DNA from: Haliotis asinina
Taxonomy: Eukaryota; Mollusca; Gastropoda; Lepetellida; Haliotidae
Assembly (NCBI RefSeq): GCF_037392515.1
Contig: NC_090287.1
Location: forward strand, 14,063,001-14,127,000
Direction of reading: 5' to 3'
Length of the DNA stretch: 64,000 nt
Of this stretch, positions 24,640 through 34,761 are shown piece by piece. The translations under genes and the position numbers were made by a program. Each line of letters begins with the position of its first letter. The first letter of the stretch is position 1. The notes beneath the pieces were generated by a model. The model did no database searches. It was not told the DNA's origin and saw only the letters and a program-made list of their open reading frames with translations.

Positions 24640-25130
24640 TGCATGCCAAGCAATATACCAGCAGCTCCAGTCTCTGGTGTTTACATATCACAACTTTTGA
24701 GAGAATTTGCACTTTTTACAGGATCTCAAAGAGCGTCGTGCCACGCTTGTTCAGAAGTTATTTGATCAAGGTTACAAAATTCAATTCCTCAGTGAGGCTT
24801 TCAAGAAGTTTTATGCTTGATGCATCAGTGACAAAGATGATGTCCCATGCAGTTACCTTTTAAGACTTATTTCATACGTTCCCGAAGTATGTCAGGTGAA
24901 CAAATGACTAGACTTAGCATATGTTTATGGCGGGTGTCACCAGTGGAGCAGGTTACGTTCACCTTTTGGCGAACACCTGGTGTCACCATTATTTCATACT
25001 GATTTATAAACACATACCCTGTCATCGTATCGCATGGTGACAATCAAAATGAATTGTCTTGCTCAGATCCTACTTGTTTGTAAACTACATCATACAGGTG
25101 TAACGATGCTGCTGAAATAAATATCGCCTC
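24640..25130. repeat. dispersed repeat (family D), copy 2
   Basis: Collinear with 9400-10150: GATGCATCAGTGACAAA, CTTAGCATATGTTTATGGCG, GTTCACCTTTTGGCGAACAC, CCTGTCATCGTATCGCATGG and CTTGTTTGTAAACTACATCA. It is shorter than copy 1 because of internal deletions. Confidence 0.65.
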
Positions 25131-25404
25131 ATGATATAGTCACAATCGTAAAATCGACTCGAGATTACTGATGAATGTGGAAAGTGTTTTGTCGCTTCTA
25201 TGCACCTGTTAATAAATCCCTTCAATAGTAGTACATGTACGATATTGAGCGTAAACGTCAAAGAAATACCGGTCCTTAAAAAATACACAGCTGGATCTTA
25301 AGAAATAAAACATCTAAAGAAATATTTTACTCCAAAACTATCTGTCGTAATATCTGGCATATTGTGCATAAGAGCTTAATGTTTGAGCACATACGGCACC
25401 TCGA

Positions 25405-25540
25405 CGCAACAATATTCCAGCAATATGGCATCGGGGGACGCCAGAAATCGGCTTCACGTGTTGTATCAATGCGCGGAATCGACTCCATATCTTCGGCGTG
25501 AACATTGAACTGTTTAAGCACTAGGCTACTGCCGAGTTGC
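25405..25540 (-). repeat. SINE-A copy, diverged, minus strand
   Basis: CAATATTCCAGCAATATGG, ACGCCAGAAATCGGCTTCAC, GCGGAATCGACTCC and TTTAAGCACTAGGCTACTGC follow the SINE-A order, with a shortened 3' end. It lies about 150 bp upstream of the Kunitz gene. Confidence 0.8.
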
Positions 25541-25686
25541 CATGGTGGTTTGCTGGAGGTGGTGGTTTGCCATTAATGATTAAATTGTGTTTCAAGACTG
25601 CATGGTAGTAGCGTTTCCGTCATTGATTCTATAAATCTGTCCAGATGCTGACTCATTGTATGTACGTCACTATCTATGTTCGCAGG

Positions 25687-28600
25687 ATGCCCAGCAAGAC
25701 TGATGTATGTTGTCTTGTGGCTATCGTCTGCCTCGTTTTGGAGTTGGCGTCTGCCCAGTCTACCAGGAAAAGTATTTGGAAAAGTGACGTAAAGGCATCA
25801 GTGTGGAGTACTGGTGAGTCGATCGGTGGAAACAACAACTTCTGCTGGAACCATGTCTCACCTATATAGTACTTCCAGCAAAAATGTGTTTCCTAAAGAA
25901 TACTGCTACATAAAACGTTTATGACGCCTACGGAATATTGTCAGGACATAGAATACTACTAGGACATATGTCACCTATAGAATACTGCTACGACACATGT
26001 GTCATCTATTGAATACTGCTAAGACATGTTTGTCTCTAATGGAATACTGCTAGAACATGTGTGTCAGCTATAGAATACTGCTATTACATATGTGTCATCT
26101 ATAGAATGTTTGAGAAGATGTGTTATCTATAGAATACTGCTAGGACATGTTTGTCTCTTATGGTTTACTTCTAGAACATATGTGTCATCTATAGAATACC
26201 TCTAGACCATGTTTGGTTTAGCGAATACTGCAAGGACATATGTGCCATCTACAGAATACTGCTAGAACATATGTGCCTCTGCAGAATACTGCTAGGACAT
26301 ATGTACCATCTACAGAATACTGCTAGGACATAAGTACCATCTACAGAATACTGCTAGGACATATGTACCATCTACAGAATACTGCTAGGACATATGTGCC
26401 ATCTGCAGAATGCTACTAGGATATATGTGCCATCTACAGAATGCTGCTAGAACATATGTGTCATCTACAGAATACTGCTAGGACATATGTACCATCTACA
26501 GAATGCTGCTAGAACATATGTGCCATCTGCAAAATACTGCTAGGACATATGTAAAATCTACAGAATACTGCTAGGATATATGTGCCATCTGCAGAATGCT
26601 ACTAGGTCATGTGTACCATCTATAGAATACTGCTAGAACATATGTGTCCCTTATGGAATACTGCAAGAACATGTGTGTCATTTATAGAGTACTGCTATTA
26701 CATATGTGTCATCCATAGAATGTTGCTAGAACATATGTGTCATCTATGGAATACTGCTAGGACATATGTGTCATCTATGGAATACTGCTAGGACATATGT
26801 GTCATCTATAGAATACTGCTGGAACACATCTGTTTCACAAGAAACATGATCTGCACGATGGCCCTGCTTCGCCAGCATTTGTTTCATGATTATCAGTTGA
26901 TTACAAGTCCTCCTTTTAATTTCAGAACGGGCACGCATCTTACCTTTGTTTGGATCTAGCTGTAACATTCTGTGTTTGTCGGGTATACTTTCTACTGCTG
27001 ATGGCTGTACCTGCTATAAAAATTTGTGTACGGTAAGCTGACAAGTGTTTTAGTTATGCCTGGATTATGTTTTCGGTTGTTTTTGCATGTTTTTCTGTTA
27101 TCTCGTTTAATTGTGGAGACAGTGATATTATGTAGCGGTGACTATGGTTGGTTGGTGTGATGTTTTACGCCACACTCAGCCACATTCCCTTAATGACGGT
27201 GTCAACCTAGTCATCGAGTCACCCGACCCCATCAGTCGCCTATTACGACAAGCATGGCTTACTGAAGATCAATTCTAACCCGGACCTTCACAGATCAGCA
27301 ATGATTGTGCAACTGAATAGGTTTACCTCTTAAGGTAAACTCCACAGTAGCGGAGGTTGCGGTAAAATAAACTTGTCAGGTAACAGTGACATCGTCAGAT
27401 AACGGTAAGATCGTTTTACACTCATCACACTATTTAACTGATGTTTGCTCTTCCAGTCTTCGACCTGTCGATCGCATGAAGTGTGCCAGACACGTACCAC
27501 CAGGTACAAAACATTTGCAATGTGCTGTCCCCGTAAACGTCACAGAGGTGAGTATTTAATGAGTTTACGGTGATGAACGTCAATGAACTTGTCTAAGGGG
27601 GTTAAATAGATGTTTTTCAGCAGGTCCCAGGTCACGATTTGCCTAATCTTAACTATATAAGTCATTTATTAAAGCAATCCTTCAGTGTGATCTGTGTTCC
27701 GTCCCATGTTAGTTATTTGCAGGTCTACTTATCAGTGTATTTGTTGAGTCCTGTTGTTTAAGCTGACTCAGAGCGCTATATGTTGATTTACGTCCCTCAG
27801 CTGCCATGGTTGTTACATATAGCTGAGAATACTACTACAGCTATAATACTACAGCTATTTCGTAATGATGAATATTTTTAATGGGTTTGGCAGAATCAGC
27901 TAAGACATTGAACTCGTATACATCAGTGTTAGAATCGGCCATCAACAATCAATGCTAGTCGTAGCTAAAGGGTTAGGGTGGGGTGGTCAGGCTCGCTGAC
28001 TTGGTGGACACATGTCAACCAGTTGCGTAGATCAATGCTCATGTTGTTCATCAAGGGATTGTCTGGTCCAGACTCAGTTATTTACAGATCTCCGTCGTAT
28101 AGTTGTAAAGGTACAGTGTTAAAATCAAACAAGAGATAATCAGCTGCTAAAGTTAGACAACCTTGCAAGGTGCCATATGATATCTTTGTTTCCTGGATGG
28201 TTCTGCAGCAGTATTTGTGACATCACTCCTACACGTAGAGACTGACGTAATGCTAGCCTACAATTAAAATCAAATAACAGCCGTTAGTTGAGCTTTTAGA
28301 TCGTAACAGTGAGATGTAGACTACGTAAAAGCCCCATTGGAAAAGCCTTCAATAACATCAGATGATAATAGCGTTAACATAGAATAGAAAATATGGAAAT
28401 ATTCAAATGAAGTATTAAGCTAAAAATGGCAACCATACTTTAGCGTGGGTTCGAATCGGCCCAAATAGCCCCTCCGTACTATCCACCATATTACCATATT
28501 GCTATGGTCGTCGTTCAGCCTCTTTGTTTAGCTGGCACAGAATGACACAGCATAACTGCCGCTACGTTATCCTCACAAACTAACTGCATTTTATTCACGC

Positions 28601-29162
28601 TTCATTTAGCGTTGCCTATACATAACAGCTTCACGACATATGTATAGGTGCGCTTCACTGAATTTTGACGAGTTGAAAATTTGTATTATTTTGTCGTTCA
28701 TATATAATGCTCTTGTGTCGTGTTTCTCTTGATTTATTTACGAAACGAATCAATGTTAAAACACTTATTCTAAGTTTTGTGTTAAAAATAAATAACATCG
28801 AGCACACACTAATATATTTTGAAAAAAAAAGGAAACGAAGGCTTGATAAACACAGTTTAGTTCCTGTTCATGAGCAACGTGAATTCGGGTAGAGGTGCCG
28901 TTAACATTGCTTTTTCCTTTGCTAAGTGTGCTGGAACCGACCACGCTACAACATGAGGTTTGGTCGACGGTTCTACTTCTACAGCCATCAATCCAATACC
29001 TGCCACACCTTCAACGCCAAGAGATTCGACCGCACCTCCTACTTCACTAATGCCAGGGCGTGTCTCCGACAGTGTAAATGCAGGCGCCCTGACCACGAAA
29101 GGCGCGTGTATCAACAAACCAGTTTACATCCGGGTTCAGGACAGAACATCAATGTGGTTTAA
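25687..29162 (+). CDS. secreted cysteine-rich protein with C-terminal Kunitz-like domain (4 exons)
   Basis: Exons 25687-25813, 26926-27032, 27457-27547 and 28927-29162 join with GT..AG introns (GTGAGT, GTAAGC, GTGAGT donors; TTTCAG, TTCCAG, GCTAAG acceptors) and phases 1, 0, 1 into 186 codons. Residues 1-23 form a signal peptide (hydrophobic core CLVAIVCLVLEL, cleavage after ASA). Exon 2 (CNILCLSGILSTADGCTCYK) resembles an antistasin repeat. Exon 3 adds four cysteines including a CC pair. Exon 4 is a Kunitz-like domain (GRRFYFY, CHTF, ARACLRQC). The mature protein has 14 cysteines. It is predicted to be secreted; protease inhibition is uncertain because the usual reactive loop is absent. Abalone mantle proteins with Kunitz domains are known in shell matrix, a possible role. 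The start at 25687 has A at -3; an in-frame ATG at 25645 would spoil the signal peptide. An AG at 25684-25685 could be the acceptor of a 5' UTR intron. Confidence 0.75.
25870..26825. repeat. 31-bp minisatellite filling intron 1 of the Kunitz gene
   Basis: About 30 imperfect tandem copies of a 31-bp unit around GAATACTGCTAGGACATATG + TGCCATCTACA. Units in the middle (26270-26600) are most alike; those at both edges are more diverged. Each unit carries the 8-bp palindrome ACATATGT. The array takes up most of the 1112-bp intron. Because 31 is not a multiple of 3, no long frame passes through it. Confidence 0.92.
27157..27292 (-). repeat. SINE-B fragment in intron 2
   Basis: On the + strand it reads TGTTTTACGCCACACTCAGC at the tail side, then an internal deletion, then GTCGCCTATTACGACAAGCA and TTCTAACCCGGACCTTCAC of the SINE-B head. 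So this is an internally shortened minus-strand copy. Confidence 0.8.
27975..28110 (+). repeat. SINE-B fragment in intron 3
   Basis: GGTGGTCAGGCTCGCTGACT, TGGACACATGTCAACC, GATCAATGCTCATGTTGTTC, ATTGTCTGGTCCAGACTCAG and TTATTTACAGATC match the middle of SINE-B. Both the head and the (ACTC)n tail are missing. Confidence 0.85.
28927..29162 (+). CDS. exon 4: Kunitz-like domain lacking cysteines 2 and 4
   Basis: Terminal exon of the 25687-29162 gene. Cysteines are spaced C-x23-C-x19-C-x3-C. The canonical domain has 24 residues between Cys1 and Cys3, 20 between Cys3 and Cys5, and 3 between Cys5 and Cys6, so this is Cys1, 3, 5 and 6 with Cys2 and Cys4 absent. The conserved aromatic strand (RRFYFY) and C-x2-F are retained. 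The reactive-site loop is basic (RPRYNMRFGRR) and lacks the usual Gly-x-Cys. A short basic tail (CKCRRPDHERR) follows. The reading stops with TAA at 29160-29162. Confidence 0.75.
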
Positions 29163-29288
29163 GTGAGAGGACTCACGACGTCTTGCTCTTGACTTCCTGC
29201 ACTACGACGGAATCAGTGTCTGTCAAGGACGTGGTAATTTTACAAAGAGGTTCGTTTCAAGAGGCTATATTCTACGCAAAAATACTGC

Positions 29289-29294
29289 AATAAA
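29289..29294 (+). terminator. poly(A) signal AATAAA
   Basis: A canonical AATAAA 127 bp past the stop of the Kunitz gene, followed by a T-rich stretch (TTTCTTTAGAATATGTG). It marks the likely 3' end of the transcript, before the Tc1 element at 29405. Confidence 0.6.
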
Positions 29295-29404
29295 TCTGTC
29301 CTAAAACTTTCTTTAGAATATGTGTCGTTTATTTATCAAACGATTTGTCATTTATTACATATGTACTTTGGCATAGTTTGAACCCAACAGGAAGAAAATA
29401 TGGT

Positions 29405-30626
29405 ATGACCAGAAATTATTGAGAATTTTAGGAATGTGCTTAATTGGATTTCTATTATAACAACCTTGATCAGCTATCAGGTGTTTGGCTCCATTCAACA
29501 GAGACAACCCCGTTAATCCTTTTTCATTAGTTTCTGAAGAGTTGTACCCCCTTTGTTTACCGGCCAGCAGACGACATTTTCAGTGATCCTTAGTAATGGA
29601 TGAATTATAATATTATAACAAGGACATCAGATCAACTAAAGTGATTTCAAGCAGAACAAGCGTCCCTCTGTCCACTGTTTATGTTATGAAAATGGATATG
29701 GCATAGAGTAGTACCATGGAGCCGCAAGAAGGCCCAGAAAATTGACTGTCTTTGACAGGAAGGGGCTTCGTAAACCAAACGAACTTAAGGATAAATGTAA
29801 TTGATGCAGGAACTGTGGCTGTCTGTAAGGAGACAATTAGGTGTGAGCTGCATGTAACTGGTTGGCAGAAAAGTCGAGGAATGAAACCTGACCAAAGGAG
29901 CAGAGGTTGAACTGGTGTTTTTTCAGCACAGAAGGTTTAACTGGGACAATGTGATTTTCTCAGAAGAAAGTTCTGTGAGGCTGTTTCCTAACACACTGAA
30001 ATTCTGGACCAAACAAACTGAGAAGCCTTTGTATCAGCGCCCAAAGTACAGCCTTAAATATAACATGTGGGGTGGCATATCTGTGATAGGGGCAATACCC
30101 CTCTGTGTATTTAAAAGGAATATGAACAGTGAGCAGTACACAGATATCCTCGGAGGATATTACTACCATCTGCTCACGTGTTCTATGGAAATGTTTTGAT
30201 TTTCCAGCAGGACAACGACCCAAAACATCGTTCAAAGCATTCACAGGCCTGGTTTAGGGGCCAGCATATAGCATTATTAGATTGGCCAAGCTGTATCCCT
30301 TACTTAAATTCAACAGAGAATGTTTTGGGACTTATGAAGAAAAGTGTCAGTGAGGCAAATCTGACAAATATTACTGAAATGAAAGAAGAGGTTGTCCAAT
30401 ATCGGGACAGCAAGAACCACGCTTTCCTAACTTCTCTGATCAGCAATATGCTCTGCCGCATAGAAGCTTGCATTGCTGCCTATGGTGACTTGACAAAATA
30501 CAAACTGTTCACCTGTTTTTGAATCTGGAGTTATGTTCTGCTAATATTCACATTTAATGCGCGAGTAATCAGTGAGAAAGAAATGAAAAATTAATGATAT
30601 TTAAGCTCTCAATAATTTCTGGTTAT
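29405..30626 (+). mobile_element. Tc1-like DNA transposon, ~1.22 kb, inactive
   Basis: Both ends carry a 20-bp inverted repeat, ATGACCAGAAATTATTGAGA at 29405-29424 and its complement (one mismatch) at 30607-30626. The length fits Tc1 elements. The interior encodes a broken transposase on the + strand (next entry). The outermost boundary may extend a few bases beyond the matching segment; TA target dinucleotides were not resolved with certainty. It sits about 110 bp after the poly(A) signal of the Kunitz gene, in the same orientation. Confidence 0.88.
29640..30522 (+). pseudogene. Tc1-like (DD34E) transposase pseudogene
   Basis: A DNA cut-and-paste enzyme of the DDE superfamily, now broken. 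The 5' part shows AARRPRKLTVFDRKGLRK, matching the GRPR linker and HTH region, with stops. From about 29915 a frame reads FNWDNVIFSEESSVRLFP (first acidic block, normally FSDES; here the catalytic Asp is Glu), then MWGGISVIGAIPL. After a frameshift near 30180 it continues FQQDNDPKHRSKHSQAWF, LLDWPSCIPYLNSTENV. The second Asp (QQD) and the final Glu (STEN) are separated by 34 residues, giving DD34E spacing. The stops, frameshift and D-to-E change make it non-functional. Confidence 0.88.
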
Positions 30627-33090
30627 GCTTTACAACAGATATAAGAAAATACAAACAGTTGGTGTTCTCGTGATTTCTCAAATATCATATTCATTTTTAA
30701 GAAGAACAATACTAAACGAAGATTGGCCGTTTTATTTTTGGGTAAACCAAATCTTCAAGGCAAATCTAAGACATTCCAGTATTGGTAAATCATTTCCATT
30801 TGAAAGTGGTGGAGCTCGCGATGATTTGAAATCTGATCTCGACACGAAAGTTCCAGTTGAGCGTTTCGGATGGAAAACGGGCCCACGTAATATGAGTTTA
30901 AGGTATGATGTTTCTGAAAAAGTATTTGATTGTTATTTGTTTGAACTATTATCTTAATGATATTGACCGATATAAGCACGTTCGGACATGTTCCGTCTGA
31001 AATAAAAACATCGGTGAATCTGTGTCGTTATTTTCGAATTTCCTTTGGAAACCCAAAACTTTCATCAACGCAATTTTCGTACAGTTTTGATTTTTTGTCG
31101 TAACCAGTATTTGTTTATACTGATTTGGGGAATAACAGTATTATATTTACTTCGTGAAAATTTGTAAATCGCAAATGATAACATGATAATGATATAAATA
31201 TCAGTTTGTCAATGTCTACAATAATGTACAGACCAGGTGTATATGTGATTTACCGATATGAAATAAACGGTGTTGGAAACTGAGTATGTGGATGTGCTAT
31301 TTTTCATATACTGCCAAACGTGTTCCATTAAATCCTGAGGGGCAAAACACGGAGGGACGGTATGGGCACCTGAGGATGGGGAAGGGTGCTTCTGACATTT
31401 TAAAAAGATTTCAGCAACTTGAAATATATGCCAGGTGATTTAATTTAAAGGTGTAAGTAGGATCGTACAAAAGATATGATAATACAGTTTTTGCAGATGT
31501 AAATCTTATCACTATTTTTACTTCTTTCTTCTTACTTTACTTTCTACTTCTTATTCTTTACAAAATTAGACAGGTTAAGGTTTGGTTGCACAAACGTATG
31601 TCAGGGGTCCTGTTCATTTAGGGACATTTTTCACAAATGACCATTGACACTTTAATGATGTCAAAAGGGAATCTATCCAAATCCTCGCAATGATTAAATC
31701 CACTATCTGAAATTGGTGATATGCTCATCTCTTTTCTTCTGAGTTAGATATGTAACTGTATGTTCAAATTTCAGTTTCAGAAACATGAGCTGACAGAAAT
31801 GTAAATTAACAGCAATGACCGGTATGTACCAACAGATAAAAGGCAAAGGCGCCTCAAGGAAAATGTCACTTGAACCTTTCAAGGTTCTGGATCTAGCAAA
31901 ACTTTGGGAGACTATTTGCATATGCCGCTGATTTCAATATTATGAAAAAAGAAATATATTCAGCATACTTCTCATATACATTCAGTGCAGAGAGAAGAGG
32001 AACTCCACGTGACTGTCAATAAAAAGACGGACTTAAACTGTCGTGCTGAGGAAAGCATACAGCTGAGAACTGGTTTTGACTACAACATGCGTCAAAACGA
32101 TACAACTGCAAAATGCTAGGTCCAGCGCTGCCATTCAATAGCCATTTTGTACATACTGTTTTTGTGGGGTGTCTTCTGTTTGTTTGGTTGTTTCTATTTT
32201 TTGGTTGTTGTATTATTGTTGGGTTATCTTTGGTGGTGTTTTTTGTGTTTGCGATCACGAAACGTGGTTTAAAGCTGTCTTTGGTCCGTCATTTATGAGT
32301 ATCCTCTTCTCAGGGTAGATAAAACATTCACTGGTCATTGTGATTAACATATGAATCTATTGAATGCTTTATGACATAACGTCAGATGCAGCTGAAAAGC
32401 GGTCGATGATTGGTCCTTCACACATTTTGTAGAGAGTGCATAATGAGCATGCGCGGAACGTAGTATATCCTGGTATGGTCACCATCTGTACTCTATAAGC
32501 CGTCCAATGATGGATCTCGCATGCACCAGTGGATGTGTTGTACGTGTAGTACGCAGTTAACCGTCTGTAAGTTATTAAGGATCTCCTTTCTTGACATTCT
32601 GAAAATGAATGCATTGAATCTAAACTCTAAAACTAAGAATCGATGCGCAGTAACCTATTCCGCTCATGGGAGACCGTACGGACTTGAGTTTGGAACTAGG
32701 TCAAATGAATAGAGTACCAGTAACGTGGCTGATTACAACTACCGTTGATCACTGGAGCGTCGGGTCCAGCCTACATTGATTACAGGCTGTCTTCATGTAT
32801 CAAGCAAACCTAGTGGGTGAATATGGCCAAAACAAACAGGTAATCTTCAGATGACACAATCGACCTCGAATTTCCAGTTCCATCAATGCCTTTCTGTTGA
32901 ATACGGGATCAAGGTGACGATTTCATGCCAGTCCAACATATTTTCAAACCAAGACACTAATCAGATCGGTTCAGAGTTTTTAGTCCACAATCATAGGCTT
33001 CTGGTAGAAGGGACGCAGTTCTTCTATGCGGGTTCCCGCACCACCATTTTGTCAACTTTGAAAGTTCATGGTCGTTAGTGGTTGTTCATT
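30627..33090. other. non-coding, about 2.5 kb
   Basis: AT-rich unique sequence; a T/G-rich stretch at 32150-32250. Frames at 30625-30957 and 32851-33078 are open but have no recognised domain or paired splice sites. Confidence 0.4.
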
Positions 33091-33329
33091 GGGCGTTTAA
33101 CGCAGCATTCAGCAATATTCGGGCTACATGATAACACTCTGAGAATTATCGAGTCTGGACCAAACAGTCCAGTGATCAACATCATAAGCATCGATATGTC
33201 AATTTTGAAATTAGGATGCGATGACATGTGTCAATGAATTCAGATATGCCTGACCACCCAATCCTGTTAGTCGCCTCTCACGACAAGGGGTGATTGTTGA
33301 AGACGATTTCTAACCCGGATATTCGCGGG
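33091..33329 (-). repeat. SINE-B copy, minus strand
   Basis: On the + strand: GGGCGTTTAACGCAGCATTC, AGCAATATTCGGGCTA, ATTATCGAGTCTGGACC, CAGTCCAGTGATCAACA, GACCACCCAATCCTGTTAGT, CGCCTCTCACGACAAGGGG and TTTCTAACCCGGATATTC. This is nearly the full body of SINE-B without the (GAGT)n end. Confidence 0.88.
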
Positions 33330-33559
33330 TGTAATGTACGGTTACTGGTGTTCTTACGTTTTCCCATTTTGCTTGAAAAAGATGGGCAGCATAATGTCTG
33401 GGGAACGCTCTTGTTTCCTCGGATCCGACATGAAGACCCTTTTTCACACACTTTGCCCTAAAACACATGAAAGGAACAATACTTGCAACAATGAGCTGAC
33501 ACGAGTCGCTATGAGTTGCATGTGTTTGGATGAATGAGAATCGCTTTTGGTAATATAAC

Positions 33560-33680
33560 TAGGATATGACGGCTGAGGACTCCAGGAAATACACTTCACT
33601 CTTTGTACCAATGGTAGAAATCGAGCAAGACTTTCGGCGTGACGAACAAACGCTTTTAACAGTAGACTGTGCCACAATCC
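33560..33680 (-). repeat. SINE-A copy, strongly diverged, minus strand
   Basis: GTACCAATGGTAGAAATCGA, TTTCGGCGTGACGAACAAAC and GCTTTTAACAGTAGACTGTG follow the SINE-A head order but with many changes. Confidence 0.65.
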
Positions 33681-34297
33681 TGGATTGTATATTAGTGGCC
33701 TACATTTAAGCAGTTAATTACCGTTAAAAACAAGCTCAGCATCAAGTAAATATATGTACTGCTTGGGAAGGCATAGATGCAGACTGGATGCTTTTCAAAA
33801 TGTTGAGATAGAATCTTAACCGCCAAAGTCAGGATTACATATCTCGATCTGTTCCCCTCCGAGCCCTGGGTTAATGCCATTGACTAATTCACTCTCTTAA
33901 CATCTATGAAATCGTACGAGAATCACTTGATCAGCTGACCATTGGTCCACTCCATCAACCAATCATCTTGCATCCACTCACCAGACAGGGGAGCCAGAAC
34001 CTGCATCGACACACCTGTGTTGTAACTGGTCCCCGGGAACACAGGTAGCGACACACTGCTTGTTCAGGTGAAGATTCATCCTTCACACTCTGTATAACAC
34101 CTGCAACATGACATGAATCTGACATATAATGGATAGTATCACCCGTGCCATAAATCGGTATCATGCTATGTGGGTATGTGCTTCATACATGGAAAATGTG
34201 GGTTCATGCCATCCGTTTTCTTCGGTAATATTAATACACTCAGCAACAAAAATACACACTGTCAAATGCATGTGCTTCGATAATGTGTGTTTGTTTG

Positions 34298-34298
<1 letters not shown>
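33681..34298. other. non-coding, no gene seen
   Basis: Unique sequence between a SINE and the (TG)n tract. Confidence 0.4.

Positions 34299-34350
<52 letters not shown>
34299..34350. repeat. (TG)n microsatellite
   Basis: About 25 uninterrupted TG dinucleotides. The Val/Cys or Thr/His runs translated from it are artefacts. Confidence 0.97.
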
Positions 34351-34351
<1 letters not shown>

Positions 34352-34667
34352 TATTGCTTATATGTGAAATGTTTTGTGACACATATAACACACCACTATT
34401 GGACATATTGTATTTAAGCAGTATATATATCATTAAAAAAGTAGGGGATGTTCCATTTTCCAATCATACCAATGCCAATGTCAGTGCATATGAGATAAAT
34501 AATGTATATCCATACAGATGAAACATTTCCACAGGAAGGGAATAAATAGTCAAACCTTGCATTAATTTGTCTTTATCATCCGCTTCCTCCTTGGTTTCAT
34601 CATTTACATGTTTTCAATCTTGTAAACCCACTTTTTAATGGTATATATTATTCCTCCATGGACTTAC
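34351..34667. other. non-coding, no gene seen
   Basis: Unique sequence; it would be intron 3' to the exon candidate at 34668-34761 on the minus strand. Confidence 0.4.
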
Positions 34668-34761
34668 TTTCAGGGAGGAGAAAGCTTTCGGTTGTGATGT
34701 TCGGTTGGCTCCTAGCTTCAAGCGCAACCAGGAACCATCCCATGACACCAATAAATATCAA
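34668..34761 (-). CDS. orphan exon candidate encoding a hydrophobic segment
   Basis: On the minus strand GAAGATGTGTTTTGTTACAG is a good acceptor and GAAA|GTAAGT a perfect donor. The 94 bases between are open in phase 0 and encode LIFIGVMGWFLVALEARSQP, then NITTESFLLPE, leaving one base for the next codon. The first 14 residues are strongly hydrophobic (membrane segment), followed by an N-glycosylation sequon NIT. Alternatively the internal ATG (MGWFLVALEARS) could be a start codon. I considered patched/dispatched-like or other multi-pass transporters but cannot assign it. No neighbouring exon was joined. Confidence 0.5.

Noticed and set aside
25855..26830. CRISPR-like or coding repeat in the Kunitz gene
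   Set aside because: Contiguous 31-bp units without spacers and not a multiple of three; it lies in an intron.
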